From assembly GCA_039198225.1 (NCBI GenBank), contig JBCCTQ010000006.1, positions 1 to 64,000 on the forward strand: a DNA stretch of 64,000 nt, read 5' to 3'. The DNA comes from JASJAR01 sp039198225. Its GTDB lineage: Bacteria > Pseudomonadota > Alphaproteobacteria > Rhodobacterales > Rhodobacteraceae. The translations under genes and the position numbers were made by a program. Each line of letters starts with the position of its first letter. The stretch's first letter is position 1. This document shows, piece by piece, positions 43,673 through 52,091 of this stretch. The notes beneath the pieces are model-generated. The model was given only the letters and a program-made list of their open reading frames with translations. It searched no databases and was not told the origin of the DNA.

Positions 43673-44056
43673 TCAGTCCGGCCGGTCCACATGCTGATCC
43701 ACCAGCACCGGGTTTCCATCCGGGTCCCTGACGACAAAACTTGCCGGTCCGTCGCTGTCGGGATCAGCCTCGCTCTCAAAGGCAAACCCCGCCTCCTTGA
43801 GCTTTGATTGGATCGCGCGCACATCCTCGAAATCGTCCACCGGTTGAGCGCTCTGGTCCCAACCTGGATTAAACGTCAGCATGTTGGCGTCGAACATCCC
43901 TTGGAATAGCCCGATCACGGTCGTCCCTTGTTTGAGGATCAACCAACCATGTTCGGCGTCCCCGCCCATGGTTTCAAATCCCAATATCTCATAAAACGAA
44001 CGCGAGGCGGCGAGATCCTTGACCGCTAAACTCATCGAAAATGCGCCCAAATGCAT
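43673..44056 (-). CDS. VOC-superfamily (glyoxalase/bleomycin-resistance-like) protein
   Basis: A 127-residue protein of the vicinal-oxygen-chelate fold. MSLAVKDLAASRSFYEILGF is the first beta-alpha-beta-beta-beta unit and ASFVVRDPDGNPVLVDQHVD the second, with the DPDGNP motif typical of the family. Most such proteins are dimers and bind a metal or small ligand; no substrate can be named. The ATG at 44056 gives the usual N-terminus. Confidence 0.85.
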   Translation of the reverse strand: MHLGAFSMSLAVKDLAASRSFYEILGFETMGGDAEHGWLILKQGTTVIGLFQGMFDANMLTFNPGWDQSAQPVDDFEDVRAIQSKLKEAGFAFESEADPDSDGPASFVVRDPDGNPVLVDQHVDRPD

Positions 44057-44518
44057 GGCAAAGCCCCCTGTCACCCCAGAAAGGATGCCATACATGGGCT
44101 GCAAATGCAGCAATTCCAGCTGTTGCGGCCATACGCATCGGAGTGGCGGTGACTGAGCCACCATTCCTCATACCATCTTGGTGCCCGGCCCCGGCCCGGC
44201 ACAGATGGAGGCTTTGGATCCGTAGTGCTACCGCCAGGCAGCGCCGTTAGGCCTATGCGAGCATAATCACCGCGGCCGCCCCAAAAGAGAGGCCCACAAA
44301 CACGCCAGCAATCACGGTAATAGACAGGGCTTTCATCGCCAAATCCTCAACTTGTCACACACACACCGCCCCACGCCTCCTCCCTAGCACGACAATCGTC
44401 GCCGTTTCGTTTCCAAACCGGCCACTCTCTGTTGCCCATTGTCGCATAAATCCCCGCCCATCCTCTTGTAGGCGTGCGCGTCTCGGATCAAAAGACCTCA
44501 AACTTGAAAGTCTGGCAC
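44057..44518. other. Region between the VOC gene and fhs
   Basis: 462 bases with no standard-sized gene. It contains the 27-codon frame at 44253-44336, a G+C-rich stretch of CCGGCCCCGGCCCGGC near 44190 and the promoter region of fhs. No further structure was recognised. Confidence 0.5.
44253..44336 (-). CDS. Possible 27-residue single-helix peptide
   Basis: MKALSITVIAGVFVGLSFGA followed by AAVIMLA: essentially one membrane helix with a single N-terminal lysine. TGAGGATTTGGCG precedes the ATG, an acceptable ribosome binding site. It is plausible as a small membrane peptide, but it is too short to be certain. Confidence 0.4.
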   Translation of the reverse strand: MKALSITVIAGVFVGLSFGAAAVIMLA

Positions 44519-46195
44519 ATGAATCAACCCACCGACATTGAGATTGCCCGCAGCGCCGAGAAAAAGCCGATCCAGGAGATTGCAGCTGGCATCGGAATTT
44601 CCTCGGACGATCTAATACCTTACGGCCATGACAAGGCGAAGGTTTCGGCCGGTTTTATCGGCGACCTCAGCGGCCGGGAGGATGGCAAGCTGATCCTTGT
44701 GACGGCGATCAATCCGACACCGGCCGGGGAGGGCAAAACGACCACCACCGTCGGCCTCGGTGACGGGCTGAACCGGATCGGCAAAAAGGCCGCACTCTGT
44801 ATCCGCGAAGCCTCACTGGGCCCAAATTTTGGGATGAAAGGCGGCGCGGCGGGGGGCGGCTATGCCCAGATTGTTCCCATGGAGGACATGAACCTCCATT
44901 TTACCGGGGATTTTCACGCGATCACGGCTGCGCACAATCTCCTCTCGGCGATGATCGACAATCACATATACTGGGGCAACTCCCTGGAAATCGACGAGCG
45001 CCGCGTCGCCTGGCGTCGCGTGATCGACATGAACGACCGCGCGCTCCGTGACACGGTCGTCTCCTTGGGCGGTGTCGCCAACGGCTTCCCGCGCCAAACC
45101 GGATTTGACATCACAGTGGCGTCGGAAGTTATGGCGATCCTCTGCCTTGCCAATGACCTTGACGATCTCCAGCGCCGCCTCGGAGACATGATCGTGGCCT
45201 ACCGACGTGACCGCTCACCGATCTTTGCCCGCGACATCAAAGCGGACGGGGCCATGACCGTCCTTTTGAAGGACGCCATGCAGCCCAATCTCGTCCAAAC
45301 CCTCGAACACAACCCGGCCTTCGTCCATGGCGGGCCGTTTGCCAATATTGCCCATGGCTGCAATTCGGTGATCGCGACCAAGACAGCCTTAAAACTTGCC
45401 GATTACGTGGTGACAGAGGCCGGGTTCGGGGCCGATCTCGGGGCCGAAAAGTTCATGAATATCAAATGCCGTAAAGCTGGCCTCGCCCCCGATTGCGTGG
45501 TGCTCGTTGCCACGGTACGGGCGATGAAGATGAATGGCGGCGTGGCCAAGGCCGATCTCGGCGCCGAAAATGTGGCCGCCGTTGAAAAAGGCGCCGCCAA
45601 TCTTGGCCGCCACATCGCCAATCTCAAATCCTTCGGCGTGCCGGTGGTGGTGGCGATCAACCATTTCGTTTCCGACACCGACGCCGAGATCGCGGCGGTT
45701 GAGGCCTATGTGGCTGAACAGGGCTCCGAAGCAATCCTCTGCAAACACTGGGCCAAAGGGTCCGAAGGCACCGAAGCGCTGGCAACCCGGGTGGCCGAGA
45801 TTGCCGATAAGGGCGAAGCTCAATTCTCGCCCCTCTATTCCGACGCGCTGCCTTTATTTGAAAAAATCGAAGCCGTCGCCAAAAGGATCTACCGGGCCGA
45901 CGAAGTGATTGCCGACCAAAAGATCCGCGACCAACTTCGCGCTTGGGAAGAAGCCGGCTACGCGACGCTTCCAGTTTGTATGGCAAAAACCCAGTATTCC
46001 TTTTCTTCCGACCCGGGGCTCCGTGGCGCGCCGACTGGCCACACGTTGCCGATCCGCGAGGTTCGCCTTGCGGCTGGTGCAGGGTTTGTCGTGGTGATCT
46101 GCGGAGAGATTATGACCATGCCAGGCCTCCCGCGGGTTCCTGCTGCCGAGAGCATTGGCCTCGATGAGACCGGAGACGTGGTGGGGTTATTTTGA
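44519..46195 (+). CDS. fhs: Formate-tetrahydrofolate ligase
   Basis: ATP-dependent synthesis of 10-formyl-THF from formate. The 558-residue protein has the ATP loop TPAGEGKTTTT (residues 67-77), LGPNFGMKGGAAGGGYAQ, and VTEAGFGADLGAEKF with GVPVVVAINHF, all diagnostic. The ATG at 44519 gives the family start. It lies 166 bases upstream of folD on the same strand. Together with FolD and GlyA it links formate, methylene-THF and serine. Confidence 0.97.
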   Translation: MNQPTDIEIARSAEKKPIQEIAAGIGISSDDLIPYGHDKAKVSAGFIGDLSGREDGKLILVTAINPTPAGEGKTTTTVGLGDGLNRIGKKAALCIREASLGPNFGMKGGAAGGGYAQIVPMEDMNLHFTGDFHAITAAHNLLSAMIDNHIYWGNSLEIDERRVAWRRVIDMNDRALRDTVVSLGGVANGFPRQTGFDITVASEVMAILCLANDLDDLQRRLGDMIVAYRRDRSPIFARDIKADGAMTVLLKDAMQPNLVQTLEHNPAFVHGGPFANIAHGCNSVIATKTALKLADYVVTEAGFGADLGAEKFMNIKCRKAGLAPDCVVLVATVRAMKMNGGVAKADLGAENVAAVEKGAANLGRHIANLKSFGVPVVVAINHFVSDTDAEIAAVEAYVAEQGSEAILCKHWAKGSEGTEALATRVAEIADKGEAQFSPLYSDALPLFEKIEAVAKRIYRADEVIADQKIRDQLRAWEEAGYATLPVCMAKTQYSFSSDPGLRGAPTGHTLPIREVRLAAGAGFVVVICGEIMTMPGLPRVPAAESIGLDETGDVVGLF

Positions 46196-46361
46196 TGGAA
46201 GAGTCAGCTGCTGCGCCAACCATGGTCCGAAGCCTCGCCCGGCCAACCGGCCGTGGTCCCGGGTCGAGCAAACGTCGGTGTCGTTCGTCTAACTTGCACC
46301 CTGCCATGTGTTTTGCACCTGACTGGCGACAAGCGTCCGGGCGACCGCCTTGGAGGGGCCA

Positions 46362-47261
46362 ATGAGCGCCAAAGTCCTAGACGGGAAGGCGTTTGCCGCC
46401 GGTATCCGGGCCAAGATCGCGGCGGAAGTCAGCCGCCTCAAGTCCGATCACGACCTGACGCCTGGGCTCGCTGTGGTTCTCGTTGGCGAGGACCCGGCCA
46501 GCGAGGTTTACGTGGCCTCCAAGCACAAGGCGACTGTCGAGGCCGGCATGGCCTCGTTCGAACACAAATGTCCGGCGGATATCTCTGAAAAAGAGCTTTT
46601 TGCCCTCATTGACAAACTCAATGCCGACCCGGACGTCCACGGGATCCTCTGCCAGTTCCCCGTGCCAGACCATCTGAGTGAGCGGAAGATCGTGGCCCGG
46701 ATTGACCCGGCCAAAGATGTGGACGGGCTCAGTGTGACCAATGCCGGGCGGCTGGCGAGCGGTGAGCCCGCCCTTGTGAGCTGTACCCCTCTCGGTTGCT
46801 TGATGCTGCTCCGCGACCAGCACGCGTTCATGACTGGCCTCGACGCCGTCGTCATCGGCCGCTCAAACCTTTTCGGCAAACCCATGGCTCAGCTTCTTTT
46901 GCAAGAGAACTGCACCGTTACCATGGCCCATTCACGCACCAAAAACCTAGAGGAGGTGTGCCGTCGGGCCGACATTCTTGTCGCTGCTGTGGGCCGGGCC
47001 GGCATGGTGAAAGGCGATTGGGTCAAACCCGGCGCCACCGTGATCGATGTCGGCATCACCCGGGTACCCCATCCAGAAAAGCCAGGAAAAACCCAGCTCT
47101 TGGGGGATGTGGCTTTCGCCGAGGCGGCGGAAGTCGCCGGCATCATAACGCCTGTGCCGGGGGGCGTCGGCCCGATGACCATCGCCTGTCTTCTGGCAAA
47201 CACGCTTACAGCAGCATCGCGTGCCCATGGGCTTGCCGAACCTCACGGTCTGACCGCCTGA
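46362..47261 (+). CDS. folD: Methylene-THF dehydrogenase/methenyl-THF cyclohydrolase
   Basis: Bifunctional enzyme interconverting 5,10-methylene-, methenyl- and 10-formyl-THF with NADP. The 299-residue protein has Tyr50 and Lys54 in VYVASKHKATVEAG, the same positions as in E. coli, plus VVIGRSNLFGKPMAQLLL for cofactor binding and the end motif TPVPGGVGPMTIACL. GGAGGGGCCA precedes the ATG at 46362; the alternative TTG 12 bases upstream is unlikely. Downstream of fhs. Confidence 0.97.
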   Translation: MSAKVLDGKAFAAGIRAKIAAEVSRLKSDHDLTPGLAVVLVGEDPASEVYVASKHKATVEAGMASFEHKCPADISEKELFALIDKLNADPDVHGILCQFPVPDHLSERKIVARIDPAKDVDGLSVTNAGRLASGEPALVSCTPLGCLMLLRDQHAFMTGLDAVVIGRSNLFGKPMAQLLLQENCTVTMAHSRTKNLEEVCRRADILVAAVGRAGMVKGDWVKPGATVIDVGITRVPHPEKPGKTQLLGDVAFAEAAEVAGIITPVPGGVGPMTIACLLANTLTAASRAHGLAEPHGLTA

Positions 47262-47360
47262 GCGCGGGCTCTTTAACCTTTGGGAAGGATTTCTCCTCAA
47301 GAGTTCTGGCACCGGAACCGCTCGACGAAAAGCCCGCAGTGCCCTTGGTGCACCACGGAC

Positions 47361-47438
47361 GCCTCCGGCGGGAGTATTTGAACCAGGATGAAGGCGCCGC
47401 ATTGCTCTTCATCCTGGTCAAAGTACTCTGGGGGAGGC
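47361..47438. repeat. Long imperfect inverted repeat (REP-like)
   Basis: The left arm 47361-47393 begins GCCTCCGG and ends ACCAGGATGAAG; the right arm 47407-47438 begins CTTCATCCTGGT and ends GGGGAGGC. The inner 12 bases (47382-47393 with 47407-47418) pair perfectly around a 13-base loop, and the outer parts pair imperfectly. Similar GCCTCCGGCGGGAGTATTT elements recur between genes in Rhodobacteraceae genomes to my knowledge. It sits between convergent folD and the carbonic anhydrase-like gene. Confidence 0.65.
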
Positions 47439-47497
47439 GCAGGGCGCCGGCGGCAAAGCCCCCATACCGGAGGATGTCTTGCCGCTCGCGGCGCCAT

Positions 47498-48028
47498 TTA
47501 GTTCTGCTGGGTAAGTCCACCGCGGAAGCGGCGCATGTTGGCGCGGTAGTTCTCTGCCGAGCCAAGGAGTGAGGCGACTTCCTCGTCAGACAAGTCCCGG
47601 ACCACCTTCGCCGGGGCGCCCATCGCGAGGCTTCGGGGCGGGATGACCTTTCCTGCGGTCACCAAAGCCCCTGCGCCTACCAAGGCACCGTCTCCTATTT
47701 CCGCGCCATTCAACACCGTGGCCGACATTCCGATCAGCGCTCCGTCCCCGATCCTGCAGCCATGGAGCATCGCTTTGTGGCCAATTGTGCAATTGGCCCC
47801 GATATCCAACGGAAAGCCCGGGTCGGTGTGGCACATCACCTGTTCCTGAAGGTTTGTGCCCTGGCCCACCCGGATCGGCTCATTATCACCCCGGAGTGTG
47901 GCGCCAAACCAAATGCCGACACCGCTTGCGATCTCAATCCGACCGATGACGTTAGCATCGGGTGCGATCCAGATATCGCCGTCCTCTGGGAGGGCGGGCG
48001 AAACCCCGTCGAGAGCATAAAGCGTCAT
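47498..48028 (-). CDS. Gamma-carbonic anhydrase-like hexapeptide-repeat protein
   Basis: A 176-residue left-handed beta-helix protein of the YrdA/PaaY/CaiE type, usually a trimer with metal at subunit interfaces. GDIWIAPDANVIGRIEIASG begins the hexapeptide repeats. QEQVMCHTDPGFPLDIGANC and GHKAMLHGC supply metal-ligand histidines, and LAMGAPAKVVRDL is the conserved end of the helix. Activity as a carbonic anhydrase or a ligand-binding protein cannot be decided. Its start overlaps the gmk stop by four bases. Confidence 0.88.
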   Translation of the reverse strand: MTLYALDGVSPALPEDGDIWIAPDANVIGRIEIASGVGIWFGATLRGDNEPIRVGQGTNLQEQVMCHTDPGFPLDIGANCTIGHKAMLHGCRIGDGALIGMSATVLNGAEIGDGALVGAGALVTAGKVIPPRSLAMGAPAKVVRDLSDEEVASLLGSAENYRANMRRFRGGLTQQN

Positions 48029-48666
48029 GACAAATCCTCAAATTCCGCCTGGAGCCGGCGCACGTGGTCAACGATCCCGGGCTGGCGGCTCCGGCGAAGC
48101 CGTTCGGCGGCGACGATCCCGGTGAGGCGCGCTTCCGTCTCATCAAGATCGTCATTGACGAGGACGTAATCATAGGCGTCCCAGTGGCTGATCTCGTCCC
48201 AGCTTTTCTGCATTCTCCGGGCGATGGTCTCGCCGTCGTCCTGGCCGCGGGATTTGAGCCGATCCCGAAGGGCCGCGATAGAGGGTGGTAGGAGGAACAC
48301 CGAAAGCACCGCCTCGGCCAAAGTCGAGCCCGCGATCTGCTGCGCTCCTTGCCAGTCGATATCAAAGAGAACGTCCCGGCCGGCGGCGATGGCCCCTTCC
48401 ACCGGCGCGCGGGGAGAGCCGTAAAAATTGCCGAATACGAAAGCGTGTTCGAGCATTTCGCCATCCCGCACCATGGATTTGAATTCGGCTTCGGAGGAGA
48501 ACCGGTAGTGCTCTCCGTTCACCTCGCCCTGGCGCGGGGGCCTTGTGGTGGCGGAGACTGAAAAGGTGATGTCCGGATCCCAAGCCTGGAGCCGTCGGGC
48601 AAGGGTGGTCTTGCCCGCCCCGGAAGGCGAGGAGAGAATAATGAGAAGGCCCCGCCGTGTACCCAT
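48025..48666 (-). CDS. gmk: Guanylate kinase
   Basis: Phosphorylates GMP to GDP. The 213-residue protein has Walker A LSSPSGAGKTTL near residue 15, TTRPPRQGEVNGEHYRFSS for GMP binding, and LFDIDWQGAQQI, all diagnostic. It lies two bases downstream of yicC and overlaps the carbonic anhydrase-like gene: a yicC-gmk operon, the common bacterial arrangement. Confidence 0.97.
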   Translation of the reverse strand: MGTRRGLLIILSSPSGAGKTTLARRLQAWDPDITFSVSATTRPPRQGEVNGEHYRFSSEAEFKSMVRDGEMLEHAFVFGNFYGSPRAPVEGAIAAGRDVLFDIDWQGAQQIAGSTLAEAVLSVFLLPPSIAALRDRLKSRGQDDGETIARRMQKSWDEISHWDAYDYVLVNDDLDETEARLTGIVAAERLRRSRQPGIVDHVRRLQAEFEDLS

Positions 48667-48668
48667 CG

Positions 48669-49562
48669 CTATTCTACGTTCAACACTTGCTCGCGCAACC
48701 GGTCGATCGCGGCTTTGAGGTCAAGGCCGATCCGCGTCAATTCGGTTGAGCCCGACTTCGAACAGAGCGTGTTGGCTTCGCGGTTGAACTCTTGGACGAG
48801 GAATTCGAGCTTCCGACCTTTGGGGCCAGCCGCCGCCAGAAGGTCCCGCGCGGCGCCGATATGGGAGGCGAGCCTGTCGAGTTCCTCGCTGACATCGGCC
48901 TTGACAGCCAAAAGGGCGAGTTCTTGGGCCAGGCGATCTTCGCCCACGGCATCGGTTGTGTTGAGGACTTTCTCGATCTGGGATCGGAGGAGGTCTCCCG
49001 CCCCAGCCCCCCGCGCCTCGGCCGCTTTCGTCGCGAGCTGGTGAAGGTCTTCGATCTCACCGAGGACCGTTGCGAGGATCTTGGCCAAGGCTGCCCCTTC
49101 GCCGGCACGCATGGATTGGAAATCGGCCAGCAGCGGTTCGAGATCGGCTTCGAGGGCGGCTTTGAGGCGCCCTGTCTCGCCTTCATCGCGCCGGGGCGCA
49201 TCGAGAACACCGCGGATCGCGAGAATGTCGGCTGCATTGGGGGGGCGCATGTTGACGCCACCGGCCGCCGCGCGCCGCTCCGTTTCGGCAACCATGGCCA
49301 GGGCCGCGTCGAGCCCGGCTGGATCGAGCGCAGTGGCCCCAGCCCCTGGGGCGGCCATGACCCGAAGGTTCATTTGGACGCTTCCGCGGTTGATCGATTT
49401 TTGTAGACGGGCGCGAATCCCTTGTTCCAGCCCCTCGATCCAATCGGGCACCCGAAGCCTGAGATCGAGCCCGCGACCGTTAACCGCACGGAGGTCCCAA
49501 GACCAGCTATGGGTTGCGTTCGCGCCTTGCCGGGCGGCGTAGCCCGTCATTGAGACCGTCAC
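48669..49562 (-). CDS. yicC: YicC-family protein
   Basis: A 297-residue protein of the YicC/YloC family, known as an endoribonuclease or RNase adaptor. MTVSMTGYAARQG is the family start, LRAVNGRGLDLRLRVPDWIE the second motif, and the C-terminal half GRKLEFLVQEFNREANTLCS contains the characteristic LxFxxQExxREANT region. First gene of an operon with gmk and the carbonic anhydrase-like gene. Confidence 0.94.
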   Translation of the reverse strand: MTVSMTGYAARQGANATHSWSWDLRAVNGRGLDLRLRVPDWIEGLEQGIRARLQKSINRGSVQMNLRVMAAPGAGATALDPAGLDAALAMVAETERRAAAGGVNMRPPNAADILAIRGVLDAPRRDEGETGRLKAALEADLEPLLADFQSMRAGEGAALAKILATVLGEIEDLHQLATKAAEARGAGAGDLLRSQIEKVLNTTDAVGEDRLAQELALLAVKADVSEELDRLASHIGAARDLLAAAGPKGRKLEFLVQEFNREANTLCSKSGSTELTRIGLDLKAAIDRLREQVLNVE

Positions 49563-49713
49563 GCACCGCTCCCTAACGCCATTAACCGATTAAAAAGTTT
49601 TTTAGCGAAATTCGCCGCGACCGGTGGCATATTGTGTCCGTGAAGGTTCTATGAGTATCAGTTAGCAGACGGCGTCGGGCCCTACAATCCGGCCCCGTCT
49701 GGGGAGAGACGCG

Positions 49714-50427
49714 GTGGACTACGATAAAAGTAAAGGTTCAACCCTGGTGTCGCTCAATGCGCATCGGGCGGCCCGTAGACATACGGCGGTGAACCAAGTT
49801 GAGGCATATTGGGAAGGGCTCCGGCGGAACCGATTGGTCCCGAGCCGGGCAGATGTAGACCCAAGAGGACTTTCTGGGTCACTTGAACACGCCTTTGTCC
49901 TTGAGCGGATTGCGCCGGGCCTGGCGCGGTTCCGAGTTGCCGGCATGCATCTTTCAGACCTTATGGGTCTTGAGGTGCGCGGCATGCCGGTCTCGGCGAT
50001 TTTCACCCCCGACGCCCGTGCACAATTGGCAAAAGCGCTGGAAGCGGCCTTCACCGAGCCCGCAACCATCCGTTTGGCCCTTATGGGCGAGGACGGTGTG
50101 GGTCGGCCAACCCTTGAGGGCGAAATGGTCATTTTGCCCTTGCGCAGCGACGGCGGAGAAATCACCCGAGCCCTGGGCTGCGTGGTGATGGAAGGCCAGA
50201 TCGGACGCCAGCCGCGGCGGCTTATGATTCGCGATGTGGAACACAAAACCCTCATCGGCTACGGCGAGAGCGGATCGAGTGCCCCGAGCCCCGCGACGAC
50301 TGAAGACCAAGCGTCGACAGGCTTTGCCGAGCCCGAAGCACCCTACGCTCCGCGGCCCCGATCCGGGAGCCGTCCGCGCCTGTCGTCGGAACGTCCCCAT
50401 CTTCGGCTCATCCATTCGAGAGACTAA
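49714..50427 (+). CDS. PAS-domain protein (PAS_5 type)
   Basis: A 237-residue soluble protein. Residues about 25-160 form one PAS-type domain (EAYWEGLRRNRLVPSRADVD, then LERIAPGLARFRVAGMHLSDLMGLEVRG), a type (PAS_5) found almost only in alphaproteobacteria; the rest is a disordered Pro/Ser/Arg-rich tail. No kinase or output domain. It starts GTG with GGGAGAGACGCG upstream. Ligand and partner unknown. Confidence 0.82.
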   Translation: MDYDKSKGSTLVSLNAHRAARRHTAVNQVEAYWEGLRRNRLVPSRADVDPRGLSGSLEHAFVLERIAPGLARFRVAGMHLSDLMGLEVRGMPVSAIFTPDARAQLAKALEAAFTEPATIRLALMGEDGVGRPTLEGEMVILPLRSDGGEITRALGCVVMEGQIGRQPRRLMIRDVEHKTLIGYGESGSSAPSPATTEDQASTGFAEPEAPYAPRPRSGSRPRLSSERPHLRLIHSRD

Positions 50428-50591
50428 ACGGGCTTCAGGCGCCGATTGTTCGCCGGGCCATTGGTCCGGCGATTTGCTTTTTGAGAAGAGAAGTGGCCCA
50501 TGCGGTTCCGACCTACGGCGCCCAAGCCCGATTACGGCAACCCCTGCCGGGCGTGGATTGCGTGGTGTTCCGCAGACGATCCAGCCCAAAA

Positions 50592-50628
50592 GAAAACGCC
50601 CGACGTCCCACGAACGCCGGGCGTTTTC
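50592..50628 (-). terminator. Hairpin downstream of the AAA ATPase gene
   Basis: GAAAACGCCCG (50592-50602) pairs with CGGGCGTTTTC (50618-50628). On the minus strand the right-hand side is followed by TTTTGGG, making it an intrinsic terminator for the ATPase gene that ends at 50648. Confidence 0.7.
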
Positions 50629-50647
50629 CGCAGGTTTCAAGTCCGAC

Positions 50648-51958
50648 CTAGTGGACGATCGCCTCTTCCTTGACGAACATGTTCGCCCAGGCGCGGTCGA
50701 TGAGGTCGGGGCTCATCTGGTAGGGGATGCCTTCGAATTCGCAGATCGCGATCATTTGGTCGATCAGGAAGATCGGCTGGTAGTTCGCGTAGACGTTTTC
50801 GATCTCGGGATACTTGTACTTCATCAAGTAAACGAGGGTCGATTCGTCGAGCGGCATCTTCCGCTTCTTGGCGACCATTGCAAAGATCTTGAGGTAGTCT
50901 TCCTGGGTGGGCCCATCGATCTTGATCTTGAAGAAGATCCGGCGCAGGGCCGCTTTGTCGAAGATCTCGTTGGGGTGAAAGTTGGTCGAGAAGATCACCA
51001 ACGTGTCGAAAGGCACGGTGAATTTCTCACCCGATTGCAGGGCGAGGATGTCGCGGCTCTCTTCCAAGGGCACGATCCAGCGGTTGACGAGGGCCTGGGG
51101 CGGCTCTTCCTGGCGGCCCAAGTCGTCGACGATGAAGACGCCGCCGGTGGATTTGAGCTGGAGCGGCGCCTGATAGGTCCGTGCCGTGGGATTGTAGACA
51201 AGATCGAGCATGTCGAGGCGGAGTTCACCGCCGGTGATCACCGTCGGGCGATCACACACGACGTAGCGGGTGTCGAACCGGCCGGAGGTGCGGCGGAGCG
51301 AACTCGGGTCGTCCTCTTCCTCAATCACCGCCGAATGAACAATCGGGTCATAAACCGTGATGACCTGGCCCGAATACTCGATGGCCCGCGGCACGTAGAT
51401 CTTGTCGCCGAGCGCGTCGCGGATCCCGTTTGAAATCGAGGATTTACCGTTGCCCGGCGGCCCGTACATCAAGACCGACCGACCGGCCGAGACCGCGGGG
51501 CCCAAATGGTCAAGAAGCTCGTCGGGCAAGATCAGGTGGCCCATTGCGCCGATCAGTTGGTCGCGGGTCACCTGGATGTTGCGGATCGATTGGCGCTCAA
51601 CCTGTTCGGCATAGACTTCGAGCGGGACGGGCATGGCGCCGTAATATTCAGACTGGCTTAGCGCATCGAGGGCGCGAGCCTTGCCGGCCTCTGTCAGCTG
51701 GTAGCCCATCTCACCGCCGGAATTGGCATGGAGCGTCCCGGTCGCTTCGAGGAGCTTCTGGCCGCGGGCCATGTCGACGAGTTCCTGGGTCACCGGGATC
51801 GGCAGGCAAATGGCCTTCGAGAGCTCGCTGACCTGGTCGAGGTTCATCCGGAAAATGGTCTTCAGGAGGATATCCCGCATCATCACCGTGGGGAGGAGCA
51901 TCTCCTCAAGGCTTTTCGGCGCCGGCGGGGCCATCACGTCGGGCGATTGCATATTCAT
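50648..51958 (-). CDS. AAA ATPase associated with the tad/Flp pilus locus
   Basis: A 436-residue AAA-type ATPase with no membrane segments. An N-terminal region (residues 1-130) contains LLPTVMMRDILLKTIFRMN; the Walker A is LMYGPPGNGKSS, followed by VFIVDDLGRQEE (Walker B) and VIFSTNFHPNEIFDKAALRRIFF with an arginine finger. Proteins of this type are found with tad loci in Rhodobacteraceae, and that is where this gene lies, but the partner is not known. It is separated from the tad core by a divergent membrane-protein gene. Confidence 0.8.
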   Translation of the reverse strand: MNMQSPDVMAPPAPKSLEEMLLPTVMMRDILLKTIFRMNLDQVSELSKAICLPIPVTQELVDMARGQKLLEATGTLHANSGGEMGYQLTEAGKARALDALSQSEYYGAMPVPLEVYAEQVERQSIRNIQVTRDQLIGAMGHLILPDELLDHLGPAVSAGRSVLMYGPPGNGKSSISNGIRDALGDKIYVPRAIEYSGQVITVYDPIVHSAVIEEEDDPSSLRRTSGRFDTRYVVCDRPTVITGGELRLDMLDLVYNPTARTYQAPLQLKSTGGVFIVDDLGRQEEPPQALVNRWIVPLEESRDILALQSGEKFTVPFDTLVIFSTNFHPNEIFDKAALRRIFFKIKIDGPTQEDYLKIFAMVAKKRKMPLDESTLVYLMKYKYPEIENVYANYQPIFLIDQMIAICEFEGIPYQMSPDLIDRAWANMFVKEEAIVH

Positions 51959-52091
51959 GTTGCGTCCTGCTCCACCTAATCTTGTGGCGTTTGGTCTGCG
52001 CCATACCGTGAATTGTAATTTTTACCCGTGAAGGGTTTTGCGCTATCCAACATGCCCGTCTAATGTGGCCAAAAAATGGAAGATATGAGGG

